NCBI RefSeq assembly: GCF_000423705.1
Contig: NZ_KE384083.1
Span: 62,001 to 126,000, forward strand
Length of the DNA: 64,000 nucleotides
Direction: 5' to 3'
From: Stappia stellulata DSM 5886
GTDB lineage: Bacteria > Pseudomonadota > Alphaproteobacteria > Rhizobiales > Stappiaceae
The position numbers were made by a program, and so were the translations under genes. Shown here in pieces: positions 33,322-44,329 of the stretch. Position 1 is the stretch's first letter; the number at the start of each line of letters is the position of its first letter. Under the pieces are notes generated by a model that was not told the DNA's origin, did no database searches, and saw only the letters and a program-made list of their open reading frames with translations.

Positions 33322-34875
33322 ATGACACTGCATACCGATTTCAAGCATCTTCTTGCCTCCGTCGCCGTCGTGGCCATGACCGCGACGGGCGCCATTGCCG
33401 CCGACAAGTCCCTGACTGTCGGCCTCACCTCCGACGCGGTTCACATGGACCCGCAGGCGGGCGAAGAGCTCAGCTCCAACATCATGTACTACCACCTCTA
33501 CGACCCGCTGGTGCGCCGCGACGCCGAGCTGCAGTTCGGTCCCGGCCTGGCGGAGAGCTGGGAGCTTACCGACGACGTCACCTGGGTCTTTACCCTGCGC
33601 GACGGCGTGACCTTCCATGACGGCGACACGCTCAAGGCTTCCGACGTGGTCTTCACGCTCGACCGGCTGAAGGGCTCGCTGATGGCCAATCTCGCAGCCA
33701 ATATCGAGAGCTTCCGCGCCATCGACGACAGCACGGTCGAGATCAAGACATTCCGCCCCTATGCGGCACTGCCGAACGACCTGGCCGCCATCCTGATCCT
33801 CTCCGAGGATCACGTGAAGAAGGTCGGCGACGACCTCGACCGCCAGCCGATGGGCACTGGCCCCTACAAGCTGGTGGAGTGGGTCAAGGAAGACCGCATC
33901 GCACTCGAAGCCTTCGACGATTACTATATGGGCGAAGCCGAGATCGAGACTGTCACCTTCCGCCCGATCACCAATCCGGCGACCCGCACGGCGGCGCTCC
34001 TGACCGGCGAAGTCGACATCGTGCAGGATCTCGCGGTGCGCGACGTCGACCGGGTGAAGCGCTCGGAAGGCTATGAAATCATTACACGTCCGAGCCTGCT
34101 GAACCTGGTGCTGGCACTCGACATGCGCGCCAAGAGCCCGACGATCGAGGGCGACAACCCGATGACCGACCGCCGCGTGCGCGAAGCCATGGCGCGGGCG
34201 ATCGACGTCGACACGATCTCCAAGATCATCATGAACGGCCTGTCGACGCCCTCCGCGCAATATGTGCCGGAAAGCCACGTCGGACATGTCGACGGCGAGA
34301 ACTTCCACGAGATCTATCCGTTCGACGTGGAAAAGGCCAAGGCGCTGATGGCGGAGGCGGGCTACGCGGACGGCTTCACGATGACGCTGGATGCAACCAA
34401 CAACCGCTATGTGAACGATGCACAGATCGCCCAGGCGCTCGCCTCGATGCTGGCGAAGATCAACATCGATCTGAAGCTGAACCTGATGCCCAAGTCGAAC
34501 TTCTTCGGCTACATCCGGGTGCCGTCCGACCAGTCTAGCTTCATCATGTCGGGCTGGGACGTCCCTTCCGGCGACGCTGGCTCGATGTATGGCGTGATGT
34601 TCTATTCGCGCGACAAGAAGGACGGCTACGGCCAGGTCAACCGCGGCTCCTACTCCAACCCGGAGGTGGATGCGCTGATCGACAAGGCCGACAGCACCCC
34701 GCGCGTGGAAGAGCGCGACGCCCATCTGCAGGAGGTCACCAAGATCCTGCTGAAGGACATCCCGATGATCCCGGTTCACTACGAGCAGGACATCTACGGG
34801 GCGAGCACGGCGGTGGACTTCACGCCGCGCACGGACAAGTTCCTGTGGGCCTACGACATGGATATCGAGGGCTGA
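33322..34875 (+). CDS. Dipeptide/oligopeptide-type ABC transporter solute-binding protein
   Basis: 517-residue SBP family 5 protein. It has a signal peptide (residues 1-27; hydrophobic stretch VAVVAMTATGAIAA, cleavage before DKSLTVG) and the family signature around YDPLVRRDAELQFGPGLAESWELTDD, with FTLRDGVTFHDGD following. Family 5 proteins bind peptides, nickel, glutathione or other small compounds, so the family alone does not fix the substrate. It is the first of five consecutive transporter genes. A GC-rich hairpin follows the stop codon, which would leave more copies of this mRNA than of the permease mRNA, as is common for binding proteins. Confidence 0.93.
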   Translation: MTLHTDFKHLLASVAVVAMTATGAIAADKSLTVGLTSDAVHMDPQAGEELSSNIMYYHLYDPLVRRDAELQFGPGLAESWELTDDVTWVFTLRDGVTFHDGDTLKASDVVFTLDRLKGSLMANLAANIESFRAIDDSTVEIKTFRPYAALPNDLAAILILSEDHVKKVGDDLDRQPMGTGPYKLVEWVKEDRIALEAFDDYYMGEAEIETVTFRPITNPATRTAALLTGEVDIVQDLAVRDVDRVKRSEGYEIITRPSLLNLVLALDMRAKSPTIEGDNPMTDRRVREAMARAIDVDTISKIIMNGLSTPSAQYVPESHVGHVDGENFHEIYPFDVEKAKALMAEAGYADGFTMTLDATNNRYVNDAQIAQALASMLAKINIDLKLNLMPKSNFFGYIRVPSDQSSFIMSGWDVPSGDAGSMYGVMFYSRDKKDGYGQVNRGSYSNPEVDALIDKADSTPRVEERDAHLQEVTKILLKDIPMIPVHYEQDIYGASTAVDFTPRTDKFLWAYDMDIEG

Positions 34876-34889
34876 TCCCTCTTCCATCG

Positions 34890-34919
34890 AACCGGCGGTG
34901 CGTCAGCGCCGCCGGTTTT
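34890..34919 (+). terminator. Intercistronic hairpin between SBP and permease genes
   Basis: Perfect 9-bp stem AACCGGCGG / CCGCCGGTT with a 10-nt loop and TTTT at its end (34916-34919). It stands 15 bases after the SBP stop and 33 bases before the permease start. Probably a partial terminator or an RNA-stabilising stem that raises SBP over permease expression. Confidence 0.6.
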
Positions 34920-34952
34920 CCTACCTGAGACAGCCAACCAGGGATTGCGCGC

Positions 34953-35918
34953 GTGCTCGGTTACACGATCAAACGTCTCTTGCAGATGGTCTTCGTTCTC
35001 TGGATCGTATCCGTCATCGTCTTCTTGATGATGAGCTTTACCGGCGATCCGGTTTTCATGGTCATCCCCATCGATTCAACCCAGGCGGAGATCGACCAGG
35101 CGCGCCGGATCCTCGGCCTCGATCGCTCCTTGTTCGAGCAGTATCTCGTCTTCATGAAGGGGATGCTCCAGGGCGACTTCGGCCGGTCCTACGTCTACCG
35201 CCAGCCGGCGATGGACCTGATCCTGGAACGCCTGCCCGCAACGATGGAAATCGTCGTCGTGGCGATGATCTTCGCGGCCCTGGTGGCCGTTCCGCTCGGC
35301 GTCTACGCCGGCGCCAACCCCAACCGCACGACCAGCCGCGCCATCATGTCCGGCTCGCTGCTCGGCATTTCGCTCCCCAGCTTCTGGGTCGGCATGATGC
35401 TGATCTTCCTCCTGGCGGTCCAATGGCAGATCTTCCCGTCCTCGGGACGGGGCGAAACGGTCGACTTCCTGGGACTGAAGCTGTCGATCCTGACGCTAGA
35501 CGGGTGGTATCACATCATCCTGCCGTCGCTGACGCTGTCGCTTGCGACAATGGCGATCATCCTGCGCATCACCCGCGCCGGCATGATGGAGGTCATGCGC
35601 CAGGACTACATGAAGTTCGCCCGCGCCAAGGGCGTCTCGCGTCGTGGCGTGCTCTACGGGCACGGATTGCGCAATGCGCTGATCCCGGTCGTCACGATTT
35701 TCGGCCTCCAGCTCGGCGACCTGATTGCCTTCGCGACGATTACGGAAACCATCTTCGCCTGGCCCGGCCTCGGCAAGCTGCTGATCGATTCCATCTATCG
35801 CGCCGACCGCCCGGTGATCGTGGTCTATCTGATGCTGGTCGCCTTCATCTTCGTCGTGATCAACTTCCTCGTCGACATGGTCTACACCTGGATCGACCCG
35901 CGCATTACGGTGAAATGA
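34953..35918 (+). CDS. ABC transporter permease (DppB-like)
   Basis: 321-residue inner-membrane permease, with six membrane segments. The N-terminal MLGYTIKRLLQMVFVLWIVSV-type helix is followed by the binding-protein-dependent transport signature in 'YMKFARAKGVSRRGVLYGHGLRN', the EAA loop that contacts the ATPases. It starts at GTG 34953. The gene is followed after one base by the second permease gene. With DppC-like and two ATPase genes it forms a complete importer. Confidence 0.93.
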   Translation: MLGYTIKRLLQMVFVLWIVSVIVFLMMSFTGDPVFMVIPIDSTQAEIDQARRILGLDRSLFEQYLVFMKGMLQGDFGRSYVYRQPAMDLILERLPATMEIVVVAMIFAALVAVPLGVYAGANPNRTTSRAIMSGSLLGISLPSFWVGMMLIFLLAVQWQIFPSSGRGETVDFLGLKLSILTLDGWYHIILPSLTLSLATMAIILRITRAGMMEVMRQDYMKFARAKGVSRRGVLYGHGLRNALIPVVTIFGLQLGDLIAFATITETIFAWPGLGKLLIDSIYRADRPVIVVYLMLVAFIFVVINFLVDMVYTWIDPRITVK

Positions 35919-35919
35919 C

Positions 35920-36795
35920 ATGAGCGCGACCTTCCTCTCCTCTGAATTCTTCCACAACTACAAGCGCAACGCCTCGGCGATTACCGGCAGCATTGTCCTC
36001 CTGGTCTTCACGGTGATCGTGGTGGCCGGCCCGCTCTTCGTGGCGCAGGACCCCTATGACGTCGGCCAGTTGAACCTGCTCGACAGCTACAAGCCGCCGG
36101 TCTGGCTGGAGGGCGGCGATCCGCGCTTTCTGCTCGGCACCGACGGCCAGGGACGCGGCGTGCTCGCCGGTATCCTCTACGGCACCCGGGTTTCGGTGAT
36201 GATCGGCGTCACGGCCATGCTGATGTCGTGCCTCATCGGAACGACGGCCGGGCTTCTCGCCGGCTTCTACGGCGGGCGGCTGGATGCGACGATCATGCGC
36301 ATCGCCGACATCCAGCTCTCCTTTCCCTCCATGCTGATCGCGCTGTTCCTGATGTCCGCCTTCGGCACCGGGATCGACAAGGTGCTGATCGCGCTGACCG
36401 CCGTCGGCTGGGTGGTTTACGCCAGAACCGTGCGCGGCTCGACGCTGTCGGAAGTGCAGAAGGAATATGTGCAGGCGGCCCGCGTCGCCGGCCTTCGCGA
36501 TGGCAAGATCATCCGCCGTCACGTCCTGCCCAATGTCATGACACCGCTGATCGTCGTTGCCACCGTTCAGGTCGGCACCTTCATCCTGATCGAGGCGAGC
36601 CTGTCGTTCCTGGGCGTCGGCGTGCCGATCACCCAGCCGTCGCTCGGCCTCTTGATCAAGAACGGCTTCGACGTCCTGTTCTCCGGGCTGTGGTGGACCT
36701 CCGTCTTCCCGGGCCTCTTCATCATGGCGCTGGTGTTCGGGATCAACCTGTTCGGCGATTTCCTGCGTGACGAACTGAATCCGAGGTTGAAGTAA
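35920..36795 (+). CDS. ABC transporter permease (DppC-like)
   Basis: 291-residue permease of the same importer. An N-terminal cytoplasmic and membrane segment (about 1-45, [18 protein letters not shown]) is followed by a periplasmic stretch and five membrane segments. The EAA loop is '[24 protein letters not shown]'. The start at 35920 lies two bases beyond the stop of the preceding permease. Its stop TAA overlaps the next ATG by one base. Confidence 0.93.
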   Translation: MSATFLSSEFFHNYKRNASAITGSIVLLVFTVIVVAGPLFVAQDPYDVGQLNLLDSYKPPVWLEGGDPRFLLGTDGQGRGVLAGILYGTRVSVMIGVTAMLMSCLIGTTAGLLAGFYGGRLDATIMRIADIQLSFPSMLIALFLMSAFGTGIDKVLIALTAVGWVVYARTVRGSTLSEVQKEYVQAARVAGLRDGKIIRRHVLPNVMTPLIVVATVQVGTFILIEASLSFLGVGVPITQPSLGLLIKNGFDVLFSGLWWTSVFPGLFIMALVFGINLFGDFLRDELNPRLK

Positions 36796-37801
36796 TGGCC
36801 GAAGCAAAACCGGCAAACGCCGCGGCACCGGAAACGCTGCTGCGCGTGGAGGATCTGCGCACCTGGTTCCACACGTTCTCCGGAACGGTGAAGGCGGTCG
36901 ACGGCGTGAGCTTCTCCGTCAAGCGGGGCGAGATCATGGGCCTCGTCGGCGAAAGCGGCGGCGGCAAGTCCGTCGTCGGCTTCTCGATCCTCGGCCTGAT
37001 CGACCCTCCGGGAAAGATCGAGAGCGGCGCGATCGAGTTCAACGGCGAGAACCTGAAGGACGCCGGCGACGCACGGCTGCGCGACATTCGCGGCCGCGAC
37101 ATCGCGATGGTCTTCCAGGATCCGATGACCTCGCTCAACCCGCTGCACACCGTCGGCGAGCAGATGGACGAAATGCTTCGTCTGCACACGGACATGGATG
37201 CAGGCCAGCGTCAGGCACGCTGCGTGCAGGTGCTGGAGGATGTCGGCATCTCGCGGGCGGCCGACCGTTTGAAGTCCTATCCGCACCAGTTTTCCGGCGG
37301 CATGCGCCAGCGCGTGGTGATCGCCATCGCGATGCTGGCACAGCCCAAGCTCGTGATCGCGGACGAACCGACGACGGCGCTCGACGTCACCATCCAGGCA
37401 CAGATCCTGAAACTGATGCGCCGGCAGATCCGCGACAACGGCGCCTCGATGATCCTGGTGACGCACGACCTTGCCGTTGTTTCGGAGATGGCCGACCACA
37501 TCACCGTTCTCTACTGCGGCAAGGTGGTGGAACGTGGGCCGACCGACGATGTCATCCGCCGTCCGTCACATCCCTACACCCGCGGGCTGATCGACAGCAT
37601 CCCAAATCCGGCGCACCGCATGGCTCGGCTCAAGCAGATCCCCGGCGCCGTGCCGGACATCCGCAAGCTGCCGAAGGGCTGCAACTTTCAGGACCGCTGC
37701 CCGCGCGTCGGCACGCTGTGCCGCGAAAGCGAGCCGCCGCTGGTTGCGACCGGCGCGCGCGCCCATGCCTGCCATTTCCCGCTGAAGGAAGGGGAAACCG
37801 A

Positions 37802-37805
<4 letters not shown>
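36795..37805 (+). CDS. ABC transporter ATP-binding protein (DppD-like)
   Basis: 336-residue ATPase subunit. Walker A GESGGGKS at about residues 52-59, the Q-loop [11 protein letters not shown], the signature [12 protein letters not shown], Walker [13 protein letters not shown] and the H-loop THDL are present. The C-terminal oligopeptide/dipeptide region with four cysteines ([19 protein letters not shown]...ACHFPL) is typical of DppD/OppD and may bind an Fe-S cluster. The gene overlaps the neighbouring genes at both ends. Confidence 0.94.
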
Positions 37806-38820
<1,015 letters not shown>

Positions 38821-38824
<4 letters not shown>

Positions 38825-40287
38825 CCTATGCTGACGCCGCCCCCGTGGCGATCGCCCTGCCCCGCCTGCCGCTTGGCGATCCGCATGACTGCACCGACGC
38901 CAACGACGAGCTGACGCTCTATCAGACCTTCTACGACACGCTGGTGAAGCGTCGCGAGGGCGCCTACCACCCGCATCTCGCCGACGGCTGGCGGGTGAGC
39001 GACGATGCTCGCACCTGGACCTTCGACATCCGCGCGGGCGTGGCGTTTCACGACGGCACGGCCTGCGACGCTGCCGCGGTTGCAAAGTCGCTCGAGCGCA
39101 TGGCGCGTGAGGACAAGGGCTATACGCTGGGGTCCCCCGCCGTGTGGCGCCAGTATCTGGGCGGCGCGGAGATCGAGGCCGACGGCCTGACGCTCACGGT
39201 CCGTCTGACGGCGCCGATGGCCGACCTTCTCGACGTTCTTGTCCAGGGCTTCATCGTCGCGCCGTCCGTGTTCGACCGCCTCGATGCCGGTGAAACATCC
39301 GTCATCTGCGGCACCGGCCCCTACCGACTGGAGAGCGCGGCCGACGACAGGGTGACGGCAACCCGCAACCCGGATCATTTCGCGGATGGCTCGAAGAACG
39401 ACACGCTCGTCTTCGTCCTCGAAAAGGACGCCGAGGAGCGGGTGCGCATGCTCGCCGACGGGCGGGCACAGGTCGCCAACTCGCTCGATCCGCATCTCGG
39501 CGCGGTTCCCGGCGCGACCCTGGTGCGCTTCACCGCACCGGTCGCGATCATCTATCTGCTGAACTCCGCCAAGGGTCCGCTGCAGGATGGCCGCGTGCGG
39601 CGTGCGCTGTCGCTTGCCGTCGACCGCGAGGCCCTGATCGACACGGTCCTCGACGGCGCCGCCGATCCGCTGCACGGCTTCGTCAGCCCGCGCCATTATG
39701 GTGCCGGAAGCGATCCCGTCCCCGGCCCGGATGTCGCAGCGGCGCGCGCCCTTCTTGCCGAGGCGGGATATCCCGACGGCCTCACGCTGACCCTCGACTG
39801 CCCGACCCGCCTGCCCGACGAGGCACAAAAGCTCACCGCCGACCTCGGCGCGCAGCTTTCCGCCATCGGCGTTACCTTCGACGTGCGCATCCACGAGGAC
39901 CGCGAGGCCTATGCCCACATGGTGCGGCGCAAGGAGATCGGCGACCTCTGCGTGTTCGATTCCAGCCCGATGTCCACCTTCCGCGTACTTTACGAGAAGA
40001 TCGACTCCCGCACGGCCGGCGCCTGGTGGCAGGGCTATCGAAACGAGGCCATCGAAGCACTGATCGACGCGGGACGGGTCACGACGGACACGAAGGCCCG
40101 CGCAGCACTCTACCGCAAGGCCTATGCGGAACTGCAAAACGATCCGGCGTGGCTGACGCTCTACAATCCGCATCGCGCGGTTGGCCTGCGCGGCGATCAT
40201 CCCGACTTCAAAATGCGCGAAGACGGTGTGATCGACGTCGCCGACCTTCCCGCCTTCACCACCGACACGGAGACCGCCAATGGCTGA
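38821..40287 (+). CDS. SBP family 5-like protein without signal peptide
   Basis: 488-residue homologue of dipeptide-type solute-binding proteins: 'YHPHLADGWRVSDDARTWTFDIRAGVAFHDG' (landmarks), ICGTGPYRLES and LLNSAKGPLQDGRVRRALSLAVDREAL are characteristic of family 5. Its N-terminus (MTYADAAPVAIALPRLPLG) is not hydrophobic and has no charged-hydrophobic-cleavage layout, so it should stay in the cytoplasm. Its ATG overlaps the stop of the ATPase gene (ATGA) and its own stop overlaps the amidohydrolase gene by 8 bases, so a missed upstream start that could restore a signal is excluded. It may serve as a cytosolic substrate carrier or sensor, or be exported by a non-Sec route. Unusual. Confidence 0.85.
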
Positions 40288-41728
40288 TCTCATCGTCACC
40301 GGCGGAACCGTCATCGCAATCGATGCGGAGCGTCGCATCATCGAAAACGGCGCCGTTGCCATATCCGACGGGCGCATCGTCGCCGTCGGTCCGGCAGCGG
40401 AGGTCGCGGAGCGCTATCCAGACGCGGAAACGCTGGACGCGACCGGCAAGGTGGTCATGCCCGGACTGATCGACGTGCATGCCCATGCCGGCCACGGATT
40501 GATCAAGACGATGGGCATGGACAGCGGCAACCGCTGGGAAGAGATCTGCGGTGAGGTCTACACCACCGGCTCGACGCCCGAGTTCTGGCATGCCGAAGCA
40601 CGGCTTGCGGCGCTGGAGCGGCTCACCTTCGGCGTCACCACCGGCGTGTCGCTGCTTGGCGGCGGCGACACCATCATGCGCACCGACGACCCCGTCTATG
40701 GCGCGGCCCACGCACGCGGCGTGCTGGAGGTCGGCACGCGCTCCATGATCGCCGTCGGGCCGACACGCGCCCCGCATCCGCGCACCTATGCCAATGGCGG
40801 GGCGGATCCGAAGCCGGTCACCTTCGAAACCCAGCTCCAGACCTGCGAACGGCTTTTGGCGGACTGGCACGGCGCCGGCGACAACCGTGTGACGATCGCC
40901 CTGCTCTACCCCGTGTTGCGCAACGAGCATGAAAACGACATGCCGCGCGCCGACTACGCAGAGGCGATCCGCCAGGCACAGGCAACCCGCGCGCTGTCGC
41001 GCGAGGCGAAGGTCGTCTTCACCCAGGACGGCCATTGGCGCGGATCCGTGGCACGCGCCAAGGATCTCGGCCTGCTCGGCCCCGACGCGCTGCTGTCGCA
41101 TGCCATCGACATCACCGAGGAAGAAATCGCGATCTGCGCCGAGACGAACACCCGTATCGCGCACAACCCCTCCGCCGTCGCCTCGATCATGGGCCGGTGC
41201 CCGGCCATCGAGCTGATGGAAGCCGGCGTCACCGTCGGTCTCGGTTCGGACGCGACCGCGCCGGACCGCTCCTCCGACATGTTTCGCCACATGCAGCAGG
41301 CGATGCACTACCATCGTCGGCACTTCCGCGACCCGAGCGTGCTGCCGCCTGGCAAGGTGCTGGAAATGGCGACCATCGACGCGGCCAGGGCGCTCGGCCT
41401 CGACGCGGAGATCGGCTCGCTTGAACCGGGCAAACGTGCCGACATGATCCTCGTCGACATGCAGCGGCCGCATCTGGCGCCCGACAACATGGCGGCCCAC
41501 CGCGTGGTGAATTTCGCCAACGGTAATGACGTCGATACGGTGATCGTCGGCGGCGAAATCTGCCTGAAGGACCGCAAGCCGACGCGCGTCTCTAGCGCTA
41601 CGATCCTCGCCGAGGCCGAACGCGAGACCAAGGCCATGATCGACCGCATCGGCGCGGCGGCCGATCTGGAGATGCAGGCCGGCTTCTGGAAAGAGCCGCG
41701 CCCGCGCAAGACGGAGGCCCTGCCATGA
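40280..41728 (+). CDS. Amidohydrolase superfamily protein (deaminase/chlorohydrolase-like)
   Basis: 482-residue metal-dependent hydrolase of the AtzA/TrzN/cytosine-deaminase-like group. Metal ligands are seen as HxH in GLIDVHAHAGHG (residues about 62-64), a histidine in ALLSHAIDITEEE, and an aspartate in GLGSDATAPDRSSDMF. The C-terminal LEPGKRADMILVDM is typical. Members deaminate, dechlorinate or open amidine groups of small N-heterocycles. The gene is embedded in an operon of a dipeptide-type ABC importer, racemase and lyase, so it probably acts on the imported nitrogen compound. Confidence 0.88.
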   Translation: MADLIVTGGTVIAIDAERRIIENGAVAISDGRIVAVGPAAEVAERYPDAETLDATGKVVMPGLIDVHAHAGHGLIKTMGMDSGNRWEEICGEVYTTGSTPEFWHAEARLAALERLTFGVTTGVSLLGGGDTIMRTDDPVYGAAHARGVLEVGTRSMIAVGPTRAPHPRTYANGGADPKPVTFETQLQTCERLLADWHGAGDNRVTIALLYPVLRNEHENDMPRADYAEAIRQAQATRALSREAKVVFTQDGHWRGSVARAKDLGLLGPDALLSHAIDITEEEIAICAETNTRIAHNPSAVASIMGRCPAIELMEAGVTVGLGSDATAPDRSSDMFRHMQQAMHYHRRHFRDPSVLPPGKVLEMATIDAARALGLDAEIGSLEPGKRADMILVDMQRPHLAPDNMAAHRVVNFANGNDVDTVIVGGEICLKDRKPTRVSSATILAEAERETKAMIDRIGAAADLEMQAGFWKEPRPRKTEALP

Positions 41729-42384
41729 CCCTGCATATTCTCAACCCGAACTCCTCGCGCGTCGTCACCGACGGGATAGATGACGCCATCGATCCGATGC
41801 GCGCGGGCGCGGGCGTCGACATCCACTGCCATCTGCTCGCCGAGGGGCCGGCGGGGATCGAGACGCAGGCCCATGTCGACGGCGTCGTCCTGCCGCTGCT
41901 CGCCCAGGCGCGCGCGCTTGAGGCGGAGGCCTCCGCCTTCGTCGTCGCCTGTTTCTCCGATCCCGGCCTTGCAGCACTTCGCGAGCAAAGCGCCCGTCCG
42001 GTGCTCGGCATCGGCGAGAGCGCCTATCTCACCGCGCTGACGATGGGCCAGCGTTTCGGCATCCTCTCGATCAAGCGCGGCTCGGTCGCGCGTCACATCA
42101 AGACGCTCGGCGCCATGGGTATCCTCGACCGGCTGGCGGCCGACCGTCCGATCGATCTCGGCGTTGCGGAACTCTCCGACGAGGACCGGACCCGTGCACG
42201 CCTGAACGAAGTGGGCACGCAACTTCGCGACACGGACGGCGCCGACGTTCTCATCCTCGGCTGCGCCGGCATGGCGCGTTACCGGCGGGACCTTCAGCAA
42301 ACCTTCGGCATTCCGGTCATCGACCCGTGCCAGGCGGCAACCGCGATGGCGCTCGGCCGCATCGCGCTTGCCCGCTGCGATTGA
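41725..42384 (+). CDS. Asp/Glu/hydantoin racemase family protein
   Basis: 219-residue member of the Asp/Glu/hydantoin racemase family, which uses two cysteines for proton abstraction and donation. They are visible as FVVACFSDPG (about residue 75) and LILGCAGMA (about residue 175). The N-terminal LHILNPNSS is also typical. In hydantoin pathways such enzymes racemise 5-substituted hydantoins. Others racemise or isomerise aspartate-like compounds or act as maleate isomerases. The start ATG overlaps the stop of the amidohydrolase gene (ATGA). Confidence 0.9.
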   Translation: MTLHILNPNSSRVVTDGIDDAIDPMRAGAGVDIHCHLLAEGPAGIETQAHVDGVVLPLLAQARALEAEASAFVVACFSDPGLAALREQSARPVLGIGESAYLTALTMGQRFGILSIKRGSVARHIKTLGAMGILDRLAADRPIDLGVAELSDEDRTRARLNEVGTQLRDTDGADVLILGCAGMARYRRDLQQTFGIPVIDPCQAATAMALGRIALARCD

Positions 42385-42406
42385 ACTTGAAAAGGAAAAG
42401 ATCAAG

Positions 42407-43330
42407 ATGATGAGACTGAGCGAAGACGCACGCGGCGTCTATGTCATTGCCGTCACGCCATTTGCCGACACGGGCGCGCTCGACCTGGAGGGCTGTGACA
42501 AGCTTGTCGACTTCTATCTGGAGGCCGGCGCGACCGGCCTGACGGTGCTTGGCATGATGGGCGAAGCGCCCAAGCTCACGGTCGAGGAATCGCGCCAGGT
42601 CGTCGGGCGGATCCTGAAACGCGTCGACGGACGCGTTCCAGTCGTCGCAGGCGTCTCTGCGCCCGGCTTCGCCCAGATCGACGCGCTGACCAGGATGGTG
42701 ATGGGCGACGGCGCCGCCGGCGTGATGATCGCCCCTCCGGGGAGCTTGCGCACCGACGACCAGATCGTCGGCTATTACACGCAAGTTGCGGAACTGATCG
42801 GCGACGTGCCCTTCGTGCTGCAGGATTTCCCGCTCGCAACGAACGTGCAGATGTCGGTCTCGACCATCGCGCGGATCGTCAACACGCTTCCCGGCTGCGT
42901 CTGCCTGAAGCACGAGGACTGGCCGGGGCTTGCCAAGATCACCGCATTGCGCAAGGCGGGAACGCTGGATCGGCGCATTTCGATCCTCTGCGGCAACGGC
43001 GGGTTGTTCCTGCCGGAGGAGATGGAGCGCGGCGCCGACGGCGCGATGACCGGCTTTGCCTATCCGGAGATGATGGCAACCGTGGTCGAACACCATGAGA
43101 AAGGCGACATGGAGCGGGCCCGCGATCTGTTCGACGCCTATCTGCCGCTCGCGCGCTTCGAGCAGCAGCCGGGCCTCGGCCTTGCCATTCGCAAATACAC
43201 CCTCGCCAAGCGCGGGATTATTGCCACACCTGCCCTGCGCAAGCCGGGCAACGCGCTGGACGCGACGACGCGAGGCGAAGTCGACCGCCTGATCGCGCGC
43301 CAGGAAAACCGTTTGAAGGAGCTGAACTGA
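42407..43330 (+). CDS. Dihydrodipicolinate synthase (DapA) family aldolase/lyase
   Basis: 307-residue TIM-barrel protein of the DHDPS/NAL family. The Schiff-base lysine is K168 (CVCLKHEDW). The Tyr of the usual YNxP motif is replaced by Gln (VLQDFP, Q139), so the proton relay of classical DHDPS is altered and true dihydrodipicolinate synthase activity is unlikely. Such sequences act on 2-oxo acids (aldolase, dehydratase or decarboxylase roles). The start was set at MMRLSED with an AAAAGGAAAAG site. Located between a racemase and an SDR in the ABC operon. Confidence 0.88.
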   Translation: MMRLSEDARGVYVIAVTPFADTGALDLEGCDKLVDFYLEAGATGLTVLGMMGEAPKLTVEESRQVVGRILKRVDGRVPVVAGVSAPGFAQIDALTRMVMGDGAAGVMIAPPGSLRTDDQIVGYYTQVAELIGDVPFVLQDFPLATNVQMSVSTIARIVNTLPGCVCLKHEDWPGLAKITALRKAGTLDRRISILCGNGGLFLPEEMERGADGAMTGFAYPEMMATVVEHHEKGDMERARDLFDAYLPLARFEQQPGLGLAIRKYTLAKRGIIATPALRKPGNALDATTRGEVDRLIARQENRLKELN

Positions 43331-44106
43331 TGGATCTGGGTCTCGCCGACAAGACAGCGCTGGTGCTCGGCGCAAGCCGTGGCCTCGGCCGCGCGATTGC
43401 CGAAACGCTGGCAGCGGAAGGCGCGCATGTGATCGCCGCCGCCCGCAACGCCGACACCATCCGAGACTGGGCCGCCGATCTGCCGGCCGGCAAGGTCGAG
43501 GCGCTCGCGCTCGATCTCACCGACATCGCAGCCATCGACAAGGCCGTCGACGAGCTGCTGGCCAAGGGTGGCGTCGACGTGCTGGTGAACAACATCGGCG
43601 GCCCGCCCCCGGGCACCGCACAGGCGGCAAAGCGCGGCGACTGGATCTCCCAGTTCGAGGGCATGGCGGCAAACCTCTTCCACATCACCGGCCGCCTCCT
43701 GCCGAAGATGCAGGAACGCGGCTTCGGCCGGGTGATCACCATCACCTCGTCGGGCGTGGAACAGCCGATCCCGAACCTCGCGCTTTCCAACGGCATTCGC
43801 GCCGCCGTCGTCGGCTGGTCGAAGACGCTTTCCAACGAAGTCGCCAGGGACGGCGTGACCGTCAACGTGGTGCTACCGGGCCGAATCCACACCGCCCGCG
43901 TCGACGAGCTGGACGCAGCCGCGGCCAAGCGCACCGGCAAGCCGGTGGAAGACGTCGCGACCGCCTCGGCCGCCGCAATCCCCGCCGGCCGTTACGGCAA
44001 GCCGCAGGAGTTCGCCGATGTCGTCACCTTCCTCGCCTCGACGCGCGCCAGCTACGTCACCGGCAGCCGCATCCGCATCGACGGCGGTTCGATCAAGGGA
44101 ATCTGA
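43330..44106 (+). CDS. SDR family protein with atypical active site
   Basis: 258-residue Rossmann-fold protein. The cofactor motif is GASRGLG (14-20), the NNIG motif is at 87-90 and the serine of the active site is in TITSSGV (S140/S141). The YxxxK motif is not present; the matching place reads S153-NGI-R157 (LALSNGIRAAV), which occurs in a known SDR subfamily that has the form SNTxR. The catalytic mechanism must therefore differ. The start overlaps the stop of the preceding gene (TGATG). It probably oxidises or reduces a carbonyl intermediate of the pathway. Confidence 0.86.
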   Translation: MDLGLADKTALVLGASRGLGRAIAETLAAEGAHVIAAARNADTIRDWAADLPAGKVEALALDLTDIAAIDKAVDELLAKGGVDVLVNNIGGPPPGTAQAAKRGDWISQFEGMAANLFHITGRLLPKMQERGFGRVITITSSGVEQPIPNLALSNGIRAAVVGWSKTLSNEVARDGVTVNVVLPGRIHTARVDELDAAAAKRTGKPVEDVATASAAAIPAGRYGKPQEFADVVTFLASTRASYVTGSRIRIDGGSIKGI

Positions 44107-44199
44107 GGCGGGTTGGTCCGCTTCGTCCGATGAAATAAAAGAGCCGGAGCGCGACATGCGCTCCGGCTGCGAGTGATGACAACGCCTTTGAAAGACGTC

Positions 44200-44232
44200 A
44201 TCCCGGACTCCGCACAAGCGGACATCCGGGAT
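44200..44232. repeat. Imperfect palindromic element with GTCATCCC core
   Basis: ATCCCGGA (44200-44207) pairs with TCCGGGAT (44225-44232). The left flank GTCATCCC matches the other elements of this region, so it may be a diverged copy of the same repeat family. Confidence 0.5.
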
Positions 44233-44291
44233 CGCGGAGGCCCTGCCGTCGGCTTCCATTGGCTTGAAGAAACACACTTTTGGGCTCCCCG

Positions 44292-44329
44292 ATCCCGGGT
44301 AGTGGCTCGCACCTTTCCCGGGATTTTTT
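44292..44329 (+). terminator. Rho-independent-like terminator in repeat region
   Basis: ATCCCGGG (44292-44299) pairs with CCCGGGAT (44317-44324) and is followed by TTTTT, so it should terminate the plus-strand ABC/SDR operon. It lies 186 bases past the last gene. The loop of 17 bases is long. Confidence 0.6.

Noticed and set aside
44141-44170. GC hairpin after the SDR gene as terminator
   Set aside because: The stem (AGCCGGAGCG/CGCTCCGGCT) is not followed by a T-tract. The hairpin at 44292-44329 is a better terminator.
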